Shown here piece by piece: positions 25,093 through 33,759 of a stretch of 39,224 nucleotides of DNA (position 1 is its first letter; each line of letters starts with the position of its first letter). The position numbers and the translations under genes are program-made. Where the stretch lies: contig JBAVGO010000129.1 of NCBI GenBank assembly GCA_049684915.1, positions 1 to 39,224 on the forward strand, written 5' to 3'. This DNA is from GWB2-37-7 sp049684915. GTDB lineage: Bacteria > Bacillota > Clostridia > Lutisporales > Lutisporaceae. The notes under the pieces were generated by a model. The model saw only the letters and a list, made by a program, of their open reading frames with translations. It ran no database searches and had not been told where the DNA came from.

Positions 25093-25638
25093 ATGATTCT
25101 CACAGGAAATGCAATTATCGAAAATTATAGAAAGGGGAATATAGTAATAGAACCTTTTCTAATGGAGAATGTAAATCCCAACAGCTATAACTTTAGGTTG
25201 GACAAGTATTTGAAGGTTTATGATTCTTTTCCGCTAGACCCAAAGAAAGAAAACACCTTCAAAACCATTGAAATATCAGGGGACGAAGGTTATGTGCTTG
25301 AACCGTACAAGCTATACCTCGCAAACACTGTGGAAGTTTTGGGCAGTACGTGCTTTGCTCCTACCTTCAACGCAAGGTCTTCTGTAGCAAGGCTGGGCAT
25401 TTTTATAAATCTGTCCGCAACCCTTTGCGACATAGGCTTTATAGGGCAAATTACTATGCAATTGTATGCTGTGAATAAGGTAAGGATATATGCAAATATG
25501 AACATAGGGCAGATGATGTTCTGGAAGCCTGAGGGAGAAATAAAGCTTTATGATGGTAAGTATCAGTCCTCTAAGGGTCCTCAGACAACAAAAATATATC
25601 AGGATTTTAAAATTATCAATGAAAGGGCAATAGTATAG
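25093..25638 (+). CDS. dCTP deaminase/dUTPase-fold protein with altered catalytic residue
   Basis: A 181-residue trimeric dUTPase-superfamily protein of the dCTP deaminase (Dcd) branch. It begins ILTGNAIIENYRKGNIVIEPF, has NARSSVARLG at 93-102 (substrate-binding Arg/Ser loop) and GFIGQITMQLY at 115-125. In active Dcd enzymes the last motif carries a catalytic Glu (LEF/LEI); here residue 123 is Gln. The paralogue at 33189 has Glu at the same residue number. I therefore predict loss or change of deaminase activity: a binding protein, a partner subunit, or an altered reaction. GGGAGG precedes the ATG. It is the first gene of the cluster, directly abutting the dikinase gene. Confidence 0.85.
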   Translation: MILTGNAIIENYRKGNIVIEPFLMENVNPNSYNFRLDKYLKVYDSFPLDPKKENTFKTIEISGDEGYVLEPYKLYLANTVEVLGSTCFAPTFNARSSVARLGIFINLSATLCDIGFIGQITMQLYAVNKVRIYANMNIGQMMFWKPEGEIKLYDGKYQSSKGPQTTKIYQDFKIINERAIV

Positions 25639-27657
25639 ATGAAAAAGGAAATATACTTAATAAATTTTAATGACTATATAGCTGACAAAGAAAAATATCA
25701 AAGCAGGAGCATGGGGAGTAAGTTTAAAAACCTAGCTGAAGTATCTCCTAAATTCAATGTTCCAAAGGCTTTGTGCATAACAGCGGAAATGTTTAATGAT
25801 GTACTTAAGATGGATCGGGAGTTATATGAATATATCAACGAAGTATTTGCAGATTTGGAATCTACATCAGGCTGCTTTATGATAGAATCCATAGATAAAT
25901 TGGAGAGACGAATTAGTGATCTCGTGCTTTCGCAAAGCTTTATCGACCTACTGAAATCAAAAATGAGTGAGACCTTCGGGGATATAATAGGGTTTGCCTT
26001 TGCAGTCAGATCCTCCTCGTGCCATGAGGACACCGACAGTTCAAGCTTTGCAGGAGTATATGAAACTATACTTGATGTTAAAGGTATGGACAATATAATC
26101 GAAGCATTGGTAAAGAATTGGAAGGCATATTATAGCTATTCGGCAATAATTGCCAGGATAAGATCGGGTAATTACAGCCCTTACCCTGACTTGGATGTAA
26201 TAGTGCAGCTTATGGTGGATAGCAAAATATCAGGGGTTGCATTTAGTTGTGATCCTGATGGAAGTGATATTCCCATAATTGAATGGGTTGACGGTATGGG
26301 AGAAAATCTAGTATCAGGCTTAAAGGAGCCCTCTGTTTACTACCCCAAGGGCGATAATAACGAAGTAGGAGTAGAAATCAGGACAATACTTGATGACGTT
26401 GCTATAAAAGCACAAGGGCTTAAAGAATACTTTGGCTATGACGTAGATATGGAATGGGGCTGGGATGGCAAACAGCTTTACATTTTGCAGGTTAGACCTG
26501 TTACAACCGTGAAGAAGCATAAGGTTGAAAGAATACAGAAAATGAATGTATTTAGCCTATATACAGATAATAAGATTCCTAACAAGGCTGAACTGGGAGA
26601 GTGTAAGGATATTTATTATGAATATACCAACAAGAGATCTCCAGCTTACATATTAGCAGAAAGCCAAAAGACTTCAACAGGGCTTAGCTATTTTGTTGAG
26701 TTCAATATGGCAGGACTAGAGGAAAGCTTTTTTGTGCTTGCTAAAGCTTTAGGAAAGAGCGACGCCCCCAAAATTGTCATAGATGTAGATAAGAGTATAA
26801 GACAGAACATAATTACAAAGGACGAGCTATATAACTTTATGGAGAAGACCTTTAAGGCGTCAGAGCCCTATGAAGTTCATTCCATGATTATAAGAGATTT
26901 TATAAAAGGTGATTATGGCTTTATATCCCAGTTATTAGATGGTGACAAGCTTTTGATAGAATCCTCTAAGGAAGGACTGCTGGCGATAAACAGAGGTTTG
27001 GTTGATTGTCATGAAATAATAGTCAAGTATGATGACAAAGAGCAATTCGACTATGAAGAGGTAAAGAAGGTTGGTATATCCGAGGTTATAGAGCAGTTCA
27101 AACCTGAAGCGGTAAGGAAGATACTCCATTTTACCAAGACCTTGAATAATATGTATGCAAATACCAAGCTGGAATGGGTTATCAAGGATAGTGAGCCATA
27201 TTTTATAGATTTTTCAGTAGAAAAAAATAATATTGATTACAGTGGTTATGGCGAAAACGATATAAGAATTATTTATCCTGGCATAGCAAAGGGTCCACTA
27301 TATAGAATCAGCGAGGAGGATATTTTCTCCAGATTGAGCATAAGTCCTGGTGTAAGCGTTACTAAGACAAATATGGTGGTAAAATCTAATAATGAATTAA
27401 CAAAGCTTATAGATCTGATAAAAAATATGGAGCAGAAGCCTATAATACTATGCACAAAGCCCTATGCAATATTATCATTTCTTCTGGAGCATGTAGAAGG
27501 CTTTGTATTTACAGAGGGTTCTATTCTGTGCCATTTATCTATTCTTATCAGAGAAGCAAAAATACCTGCCATAATATATAGGAACGCAGAGCAGGCTATT
27601 GGAGAAAAAGAAACTGTAATGATAACAAATAAAAGTATTTTAGGAGTGATAGAATGA
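25639..27657 (+). CDS. PEP synthase-like dikinase (PPDK_N ATP-grasp plus phosphohistidine swivel domain)
   Basis: A 672-residue protein with an N-terminal PEP/pyruvate-binding ATP-grasp domain (about 20-290; FAVRSSSCHEDTDSSSFAG at 121-139, YILQVRPVTT at 281-290). A region of about 300-530 looks like a second, degenerate half of the same fold (LEWVIKDSEPYFIDFS), and a C-terminal swivel domain has the likely phosphohistidine H632 in EGSILCHLSILIREAKIPAII. The PEP-binding barrel of true PEP synthase is absent, as in rifampin phosphotransferase. I predict ATP-dependent phosphoryl transfer via histidine to an unknown cluster intermediate. It starts right after the previous stop codon and overlaps the next gene (ATGA). 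Confidence 0.85.
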   Translation: MKKEIYLINFNDYIADKEKYQSRSMGSKFKNLAEVSPKFNVPKALCITAEMFNDVLKMDRELYEYINEVFADLESTSGCFMIESIDKLERRISDLVLSQSFIDLLKSKMSETFGDIIGFAFAVRSSSCHEDTDSSSFAGVYETILDVKGMDNIIEALVKNWKAYYSYSAIIARIRSGNYSPYPDLDVIVQLMVDSKISGVAFSCDPDGSDIPIIEWVDGMGENLVSGLKEPSVYYPKGDNNEVGVEIRTILDDVAIKAQGLKEYFGYDVDMEWGWDGKQLYILQVRPVTTVKKHKVERIQKMNVFSLYTDNKIPNKAELGECKDIYYEYTNKRSPAYILAESQKTSTGLSYFVEFNMAGLEESFFVLAKALGKSDAPKIVIDVDKSIRQNIITKDELYNFMEKTFKASEPYEVHSMIIRDFIKGDYGFISQLLDGDKLLIESSKEGLLAINRGLVDCHEIIVKYDDKEQFDYEEVKKVGISEVIEQFKPEAVRKILHFTKTLNNMYANTKLEWVIKDSEPYFIDFSVEKNNIDYSGYGENDIRIIYPGIAKGPLYRISEEDIFSRLSISPGVSVTKTNMVVKSNNELTKLIDLIKNMEQKPIILCTKPYAILSFLLEHVEGFVFTEGSILCHLSILIREAKIPAIIYRNAEQAIGEKETVMITNKSILGVIE

Positions 27658-29021
27658 GTACAAAAATATACAGGTCAAAGGATGGTATAGATATAAAAGG
27701 CTTGATGAATGCACTTGAGAAAAATAGCAAGCTGGCGGTAGACAAAACAAGTAAGCGTGCAGTAATTGTAATTGGCTCTATAAATTGCATTAACAAAATT
27801 TACAAGGATTGCAGAGAACAAAAATTCATATATCTTGAGCTACCAGATAAAATGGTATACCAAGGCAATAATACTGTATATTTTAAAACCTCAGAGCTTA
27901 CAGACAAATTCAAATATAAGGTCGTTTCTTATCCTGGAGAGGCACTTTCAGAAGGTGAAATACATTATTCCGAGATATTTGACGGAATGGCTGTAAACCC
28001 TGAGTGCCTTAAGCTATTGAATAAAGAAATGAATCTGTTTAGCCAAGAGGATATAAAGACCTTTGTACCCTTACTCTATATCTCCTGCAACTCTCAAAGT
28101 GTAAAGAGTCTTGAAGAACAGAAGGAATTGGAAATAATCTCTTCAATATACATGTACAGTCAGCTTCGCTACAGTGAGCAGGACATAATATTTATAAGAA
28201 CAGGCTATGAAAATGCTTTCTATATAGAAGACAAAACATGTACGGTAATAGACAACAGTCTTTGTGATGTTAAGCTGATGCAGGTGCCTTCAAATATTAT
28301 TCTTGAAAAGTGCATAGAGCTTCACAATAATAACTCTGTATTCCTTGGCAACCATCAATGCTATTACAGGAAAGAAAACAGCGAGTTTGAAATTGAATAC
28401 AAATTTAATATGGAGAAGCCAGCAGACCCTTGGAATCTAATAATGGGAATATACAGAGAAATAAAGGACGGACTTCTTCCTAATTATATATTGGAGTATA
28501 AGGATGAATTCCAAAAATGGGATTATTATAACCACCTATTTGAAGTAACTGGGCCAGAGCAGGAAATAGGCTATATTTCCTTTTTACCGCTTACAAATGG
28601 TAAATACACAATTAAAAGAAAGTTCTACAAGGAGGATCAGCTAAAGAGAATAGAAACGCATACCAGAAATGTTGAGGTTCCTACAACACCAGAGGATTAT
28701 TTGAAGGAGCATTATAATGTTCAATACAAAGCATATCCACCTTTTAGAAGGGTTAGATACGATATTAACCTTGAATCCCTAAAGAGTGGGAATGTATTTG
28801 GTATATTCTTTGACCATATCTCAGTGGAGGAAAAGGATAACATATTGATGCAGTGTGAAATAGAATATCTAAGAACTAGATCTCTATTCTCAAATGACCT
28901 TTTTATGGAGGAGCTAAATGAAGTACTTGAGTGGACAAAGAACTTTTTTAATAAGAATAATGTAAAATACAACGAGACCTTCTATTCCAAGCTTTCATTC
29001 ATGAGAGATACCTTCAAATAG
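27654..29021 (+). CDS. Uncharacterised protein with CYTH-like (triphosphate tunnel) signature
   Basis: A 455-residue protein. I do not recognise residues 1-235. The C-terminal half carries the ExExK signature of the CYTH/triphosphate tunnel family at E246, E248 and K250, then several strands rich in alternating basic residues (KYTIKRKFYKEDQLKRIETH) and a late acidic strand (QCEIEYLRTRS), the order expected in CYTH domains such as thiamine triphosphatase and class IV adenylyl cyclase. These enzymes bind a triphosphate group with divalent metals. I infer binding or hydrolysis of a triphosphate or polyphosphate product. Its ATG overlaps the dikinase stop (ATGA), so the two are co-translated. The assignment is from motif reading only. 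Confidence 0.55.
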   Translation: MSTKIYRSKDGIDIKGLMNALEKNSKLAVDKTSKRAVIVIGSINCINKIYKDCREQKFIYLELPDKMVYQGNNTVYFKTSELTDKFKYKVVSYPGEALSEGEIHYSEIFDGMAVNPECLKLLNKEMNLFSQEDIKTFVPLLYISCNSQSVKSLEEQKELEIISSIYMYSQLRYSEQDIIFIRTGYENAFYIEDKTCTVIDNSLCDVKLMQVPSNIILEKCIELHNNNSVFLGNHQCYYRKENSEFEIEYKFNMEKPADPWNLIMGIYREIKDGLLPNYILEYKDEFQKWDYYNHLFEVTGPEQEIGYISFLPLTNGKYTIKRKFYKEDQLKRIETHTRNVEVPTTPEDYLKEHYNVQYKAYPPFRRVRYDINLESLKSGNVFGIFFDHISVEEKDNILMQCEIEYLRTRSLFSNDLFMEELNEVLEWTKNFFNKNNVKYNETFYSKLSFMRDTFK

Positions 29022-29058
29022 TAAGTATTAGCATAATCAATAAAATAGGGGTGTAAAA

Positions 29059-29841
29059 ATGGATAAAATCAATTTAAGTAAAATAAAGGCATTTTTTATA
29101 GACCTTGATGGTACTCTTTATTTCAAGGATAAAGCAATAGAGGGAGCGACAAAGCTGGTCGATGAATTGAGGAGTAGAGGGCTTGCCCTTCGTTTTTTGA
29201 CTAATACCGATTCTAGGACAAATGAGTTTATGAAGAAGAGAATAGAAAATTTTGGTTTCAATATCAACATAGATGAAGTATTTACACCAGTGGCGGCTTC
29301 TCTAACATTTCTTAAGAGCCAGACGGGGAAATCCTTTTTTCCTTTGGTAGCGGATGAGATAATGTGTGAATATGAAAAGCTGAATATCAATGACATAAAT
29401 CCTGATTATGTAGTTATAGGGGATTTTAAAGAAAGAGTCAGCTATGATATGTTAAATAAGGCATTTAGGATGATTGCCGAAGGTGCAGAGATAATTGCTC
29501 TTCAGAAGGGGAAATTTTTCTACTCGGAAGAAGGCAAAAATCTGGATACAGGAGCCTTTGTAAATATGTTTGAGTTCGCTGCTAATAAAACTGCAAAGGT
29601 TCTTGGAAAGCCAAGCGAAGACTTTTTCAAAATAGCCTTGGAGGAATTGAAGCTTTCTCCTTATGAGGTAGCGATAGTTGGAGATGATATAACCACAGAT
29701 ATATTGGGAGCTAAACAGCTAGGGGCTTTTAGCGTTCTAGTCAAGACGGGCAAATATGAACAGAAAGCAGTTGAAGCCTCTGGCATAAAGCCAGATTTAA
29801 TCATAGATACAATTTCTGAGCTGCCCCTTTGGATTAAATAA
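29059..29841 (+). CDS. HAD superfamily hydrolase, subfamily IIA (NagD-like)
   Basis: A 260-residue phosphatase with HAD motif I FFIDLDGTLYF (catalytic Asp pair, about 13-23), motif II FLTNTDSRT, conserved lysine in KVLGKPSEDFF and motif III VAIVGDDITTDILGAKQLGA. The layout with a large C2 cap between motifs II and III is that of HAD-IIA (NagD, p-nitrophenylphosphatase, nucleotidase-like). It removes phosphate from small phosphomonoesters; within this cluster it may dephosphorylate a biosynthetic intermediate. GGGGTG precedes the ATG. It is separated from the next gene by one base. Confidence 0.9.
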   Translation: MDKINLSKIKAFFIDLDGTLYFKDKAIEGATKLVDELRSRGLALRFLTNTDSRTNEFMKKRIENFGFNINIDEVFTPVAASLTFLKSQTGKSFFPLVADEIMCEYEKLNINDINPDYVVIGDFKERVSYDMLNKAFRMIAEGAEIIALQKGKFFYSEEGKNLDTGAFVNMFEFAANKTAKVLGKPSEDFFKIALEELKLSPYEVAIVGDDITTDILGAKQLGAFSVLVKTGKYEQKAVEASGIKPDLIIDTISELPLWIK

Positions 29842-29842
29842 A

Positions 29843-31546
29843 ATGAGCAGAAAAGTCATATGGCTGGTTTGGGATGCAGCATCAATGGACATAGTGGAAA
29901 AGCTTCTGAAAGAAGACAAGCTTCCTAACCTTAAAAGCTTGAAAGAAGAAGGTACAGGTCTTAGGATGCGGTTAAATCAACCAAACTGTCAAACTCCAGC
30001 TGCCCTTGCTGTTTTATTTACAGGTATGCCCTCAGAGCAAAATGGCGTAGCAGGCTTTTATACTCCTGACATAAGCAAGGAGCAAAATCTGCTATCACTA
30101 GAGAGCAGCTTTCACCAGAATGAGATACATAAACATTCCATATGGAATAGGGCAGCTTCCAACGGTAAAACGGTTTCTTTGGTTCATGTACCCTTTGTGG
30201 GGGAATTGGAGGAAAATGAAAGAGCTTCTTATAGAATAGCTATTGATGGGTATCGGAAAAGACTGACTAGAGGGAAGGTATTTACAGCATCTACATTGAA
30301 ATGGAGCCAGAATGAAGCCTGTGCTTTTAAGGAAGCTATTATAGAAATGGATGGTTTTAGCTTTAATATACAATTGTATAATCAAGGCTTGAAGCAAGCT
30401 GTAAATATTATATATTCTGATGGTATACGTCAGCAAGTAGTCAATATGGAAGTAGGAACAGCATCAATAGACCAAAATCACAGCTTCACATTAGGTAAAG
30501 GTACTAAGCTGTTGGTTTCGGCTTTATACAAGCCCTATAACAGAGATGAAATATTGTTTATATTCTCAGGAATATATCAGGTAATAGACCACAAGGGCAG
30601 TGATATAGAGGAATTTCTGGATTATTCAGGAGCTTTTGAGGGTGAAGGCTTTGGTCGGTATTACCGCAAGGGTATATTTGGAAAGACCTTCTCTCAGGGG
30701 GGGCAGGGTGAGGCAGAAGCTATATTTATGAAGCTGCTTAACAGGACTGCAATACATTTTGAAAAGGCTGGGGAATTTTGTATTAAGAACTATCCAGCAG
30801 ATTTAACGGTTTTATATCAGCCTTGCATAGATGAGATGAGCCATGAGTTTATAGGTTTTTGTGATAAAAACTGTGAGTTGTATGATAAAAAGTATTATGA
30901 CGGATATTGGGAAAATGTGACTAAGGCATACCAAATGGCAGATAGGCATCTGGGAGCTGTTATGAAGCTGCTTCCAGAGGATACATATGTTGTAATAAGC
31001 TCTGATCATGGTATGGCAGCAGTATCACGAGTATTCTATATAAATGAGCTTTTAAGAAGAAGCGGAATGCTTGAATTTGACAGCGAGGGTACAGTTGACA
31101 TGACTAAGACCAAGGTTTTTTTTCACCCTGCTGATAATGGTTCGATATTTGTGAATACTGATGACCATAAGGATGGTATAGTACCTCAAGCTATGAAGCA
31201 GGCAGTTTTGGACAGCGTGATAAATACTCTTGAGAGCTTAAGAGAACCCGAAACAGGAAGACCTATAATAAAAGGAATCAGAAGGATGTATGAAGAGGGT
31301 ACTTCATCAAGAGAGCTTTTCGGAGATATATTTGTTGAGCCTTCTTATGGTTACTGCCTAAAAGGGGATATGAATGCCGAGGTAATAGAGAGAACAAATA
31401 AAAGCGGCTATCACCATTACAATCCTGATTTTAGTTCTATGGACGGTATATTTTTTGTATCCGAGCATAATCAAGAACGGTGTGGCACAATACAAAACAC
31501 TGAGGTGTTTGCAGTTCTATGTGGTTTGATGAACATACCACTTTAA
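29843..31546 (+). CDS. Alkaline phosphatase superfamily, type I phosphodiesterase/nucleotide pyrophosphatase-like
   Basis: A 567-residue enzyme of the two-metal alkaline phosphatase superfamily. Metal and nucleophile residues are visible: D11 in LVWDAAS, likely nucleophile T51 in CQTPAALAVLFTG, the D/H of CIDEMSHEF, SSDHGMA and the late His in GYHHYNPD. It has no signal peptide, so it acts in the cytoplasm. The family cleaves phosphodiesters, pyrophosphates or phosphonates. Residues about 100-280 are a large insertion of unrecognised type between the first and second metal segments. It lies one base after the HAD gene, with a weak ribosome site that suggests translational coupling. Confidence 0.85.
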   Translation: MSRKVIWLVWDAASMDIVEKLLKEDKLPNLKSLKEEGTGLRMRLNQPNCQTPAALAVLFTGMPSEQNGVAGFYTPDISKEQNLLSLESSFHQNEIHKHSIWNRAASNGKTVSLVHVPFVGELEENERASYRIAIDGYRKRLTRGKVFTASTLKWSQNEACAFKEAIIEMDGFSFNIQLYNQGLKQAVNIIYSDGIRQQVVNMEVGTASIDQNHSFTLGKGTKLLVSALYKPYNRDEILFIFSGIYQVIDHKGSDIEEFLDYSGAFEGEGFGRYYRKGIFGKTFSQGGQGEAEAIFMKLLNRTAIHFEKAGEFCIKNYPADLTVLYQPCIDEMSHEFIGFCDKNCELYDKKYYDGYWENVTKAYQMADRHLGAVMKLLPEDTYVVISSDHGMAAVSRVFYINELLRRSGMLEFDSEGTVDMTKTKVFFHPADNGSIFVNTDDHKDGIVPQAMKQAVLDSVINTLESLREPETGRPIIKGIRRMYEEGTSSRELFGDIFVEPSYGYCLKGDMNAEVIERTNKSGYHHYNPDFSSMDGIFFVSEHNQERCGTIQNTEVFAVLCGLMNIPL

Positions 31547-31568
31547 TATATAAAAGGATGTGTGCAAG

Positions 31569-32630
31569 ATGATTGATATTTGCATTTCTTTTATGGATTC
31601 ATCCATAAATATAAAAATTGAAGAGAAAAATATGTATCGGCTGAAGCCTGTAATGACATTGTTTGGAACTCATTTAGATATAACAAGGAGTTTAGCAGAA
31701 AACCCTATTGCATGGCTCAACATATTTTCAGCAGATGAGTATAAAAGTGAAAATTTCATACCTAGAGACAACCGAGGCAAAGAGGTTATTATGAGGGTCA
31801 GCTCAGCAGAAAGATTCAATCTGAGTGCTACGCACTATGTTGTTGAAGGACTGGATATATTTGAGTGTAAGGACTCCAAGACAATAATGATATTTGATTT
31901 TGAAAATAAAAAGGTGGACATATATGCTTCTGAGGATTCTGATATTCAAATTATTGAGCTAATCAGAGATACAATAATTAAAGATCAGGAGAACAAAGGT
32001 ACATTAGTGCTTCATGCCGCCGCCGCAGTCAATGGCAGCAATGCGGTGGTCATAGTAGGCTCTAAGGGTGCAGGTAAGACAACTACACTTTTGGAGCTTG
32101 TTATGAATGGGGGCTACAGAATGGTCTCAGGAGATAAGTTGTTTCTTAAGGTAGAGGAAGATGGAGTCAAGCTGACGGGCTGGCCTGATTATCCTCACTT
32201 GGGAGTGGGTACTATTTTGAAGCATTCAAAGCTTGTTGACATGGTCAAAAGGTTGTACTGCAAGGATGTGGAAAGAATGCTTATTCAAAAGAAAATACTG
32301 ATACAGCCAGATGTATTGGTCAGGGAAACGGGTATTGAGTTTTCAAGGGAAACTCACAAATTGGACAAGATTCTTTTTCCAAAGCTTATTGATAATGTAA
32401 AAAGCAAGCTGGCGAAAATGGATACCCCTAGTATAGAGGATATAATAGAGAATTTGGAATTCAAAGGAGATTATCCTCAAAACAAGTGGAACAGACTTGT
32501 AATTCCTGACTATCAGAAAAGAGAAGAAAATGTTGATAAGCTCAGGAAAGCAGTAAGAAATTGCAGCTACTATATATTAGAGGGCAATTTGAGGATGTCT
32601 GAGGAAATAGTGAAGGAGCTGACTGTATGA
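31569..32630 (+). CDS. HPr kinase-related P-loop protein
   Basis: A 353-residue protein with a poorly conserved N-terminal half and a HprK-like nucleotide-binding domain: LVLHAAAAVNGSNAVVIVGSKGAGKTTTLLEL (P-loop at about 164-172), then SGDKLFLK in place of the usual DD motif. HprK-related kinases occur in peptide- and natural-product clusters, where they phosphorylate small molecules or peptides. I set the start at ATG 31569, about 11 nt after AAAGG; a GTG at 31560 would be too close. It ends in an ATGA overlap with the next kinase-like gene. A phosphorylation role is inferred and the substrate is unknown. Confidence 0.72.
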   Translation: MIDICISFMDSSINIKIEEKNMYRLKPVMTLFGTHLDITRSLAENPIAWLNIFSADEYKSENFIPRDNRGKEVIMRVSSAERFNLSATHYVVEGLDIFECKDSKTIMIFDFENKKVDIYASEDSDIQIIELIRDTIIKDQENKGTLVLHAAAAVNGSNAVVIVGSKGAGKTTTLLELVMNGGYRMVSGDKLFLKVEEDGVKLTGWPDYPHLGVGTILKHSKLVDMVKRLYCKDVERMLIQKKILIQPDVLVRETGIEFSRETHKLDKILFPKLIDNVKSKLAKMDTPSIEDIIENLEFKGDYPQNKWNRLVIPDYQKREENVDKLRKAVRNCSYYILEGNLRMSEEIVKELTV

Positions 32631-33187
32631 TTAAAATTGCAGTATATGGTTTATCAGGGGCAGGAAAAAGCTCTACAGCAAAGCTTATACAGAAATACTA
32701 CAATGATAAGAATATAGAGACTAAGGTTTTAAAGCTTGCATATCCTCTTTATGAAATACAAAAAACCTTCTACGATACAGCAGGCAGGGACATAGATTTT
32801 TATGCTCAGGATCAAATACTGCTGGAAAGTATAGCCTCAAATCTTAGAAAAATATCTGAAACCTCACTGGTGGATAATTTCATGGAAAGATTGGGAAAAT
32901 GCACAGCATCAGTAGTAATTAATGATGATATAAGAGATTACAAAATTGATTATCCAGTGTTAAAAAAAGAAGGCTTCAAATTTATCAAGATATTTTGTGA
33001 TGAAGCATTAAGGGTTAGCAGACTTATGAATAGGAATGATCTGTCAGTTAATCTAAAATCCTCTACTACAAATGATTTGGACAAGTTTGAACCTAATTTT
33101 TCAATAGATACCAGCAGCTCTGACCTTGAAATACTAAAAGCTAATGTGTACAGAATATTGGATAACCTTGATAGAGGGATGAGTTAA
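32627..33187 (+). CDS. Small P-loop kinase (nucleotide or dephospho-CoA kinase-like)
   Basis: A 186-residue protein starting with a strand and Walker A GLSGAGKSSTAK (residues 8-19). A LID-like basic segment follows later (FCDEALRVSRLMNRND), with the RxxR pattern of nucleoside-monophosphate kinases; VVINDDIRD resembles the R-motif of deoxynucleotide monophosphate kinases. The start overlaps the upstream stop (ATGA). Flanked by an HPr-kinase-like gene and a Dcd-like gene, it could phosphorylate a nucleotide-like intermediate. The family is certain only at the P-loop kinase level. Confidence 0.75.
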   Translation: MIKIAVYGLSGAGKSSTAKLIQKYYNDKNIETKVLKLAYPLYEIQKTFYDTAGRDIDFYAQDQILLESIASNLRKISETSLVDNFMERLGKCTASVVINDDIRDYKIDYPVLKKEGFKFIKIFCDEALRVSRLMNRNDLSVNLKSSTTNDLDKFEPNFSIDTSSSDLEILKANVYRILDNLDRGMS

Positions 33188-33188
33188 T

Positions 33189-33716
33189 ATGATATTAACA
33201 GGGCACGAAATACTTAAGGAATTAAAAAACGGAAGGATATATATTTCTCCTTTTAATAAGAACAATATAGAACCCAATTCATATGGTTTTAGATTATCCG
33301 ATGAGCTAATACAATATGAAGACGGAGAAATATTGGATATTAGAACATCTCCAAAGGTAAAGCGTTCTAAGATACCAGAAGAGGGCTATGTACTTCAACC
33401 TGGCAAATTCTATTTGATAAGTACACTTGAAACAATGGGTAGTAATTTTTATGCCAAGACGTTACATGCGAGATTTTCAGTGTCCTCTATGGGTATGTGG
33501 ATTCAATTTAGTGCTCCCCTGGGTCATACAGGGGCTATAATTCCCTGGACTTTGGAAATAACAGTTGCCAACCCAATAATAGTTTATCCAGGCATGAAGA
33601 TAGGCAAAATAGCCTTTTGGAAAAATGAAGGAGACCTTTTTATCTATAATGGAAAATACAAAGACTCCAAGACAGTTATTGCATCAAGAAGTTATCAGGA
33701 TTTTAACTCTAAATAA
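33189..33716 (+). CDS. dCTP deaminase-family protein, catalytic Glu kept
   Basis: A 175-residue paralogue of the 25093 product; both start MILTG and end with a YxGKYxxSK...YQDF tail. HARFSVSSMG at 93-102 gives the conserved Arg/Ser loop, and TLEITVANP holds E123, the likely catalytic Glu. The core is therefore compatible with active dCTP deaminase or a related pyrimidine-nucleotide enzyme. The canonical Dcd alignment in the loop between the two motifs is altered (FSAPLGHTGAIIPW), so substrate specificity may differ. It starts one base after the kinase gene, with GAGGGATG as ribosome site. Confidence 0.87.
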   Translation: MILTGHEILKELKNGRIYISPFNKNNIEPNSYGFRLSDELIQYEDGEILDIRTSPKVKRSKIPEEGYVLQPGKFYLISTLETMGSNFYAKTLHARFSVSSMGMWIQFSAPLGHTGAIIPWTLEITVANPIIVYPGMKIGKIAFWKNEGDLFIYNGKYKDSKTVIASRSYQDFNSK

Positions 33717-33759
33717 TAAATGCTGTTTCAATTATTATTTTGGTAGAGGAGAAATATAC

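Noticed and set aside
33625..33759. Upstream extension of the permuted ATP-grasp gene
   Set aside because: It overlaps the Dcd-like gene by over 90 bases; a good ribosome site supports ATG 33760.
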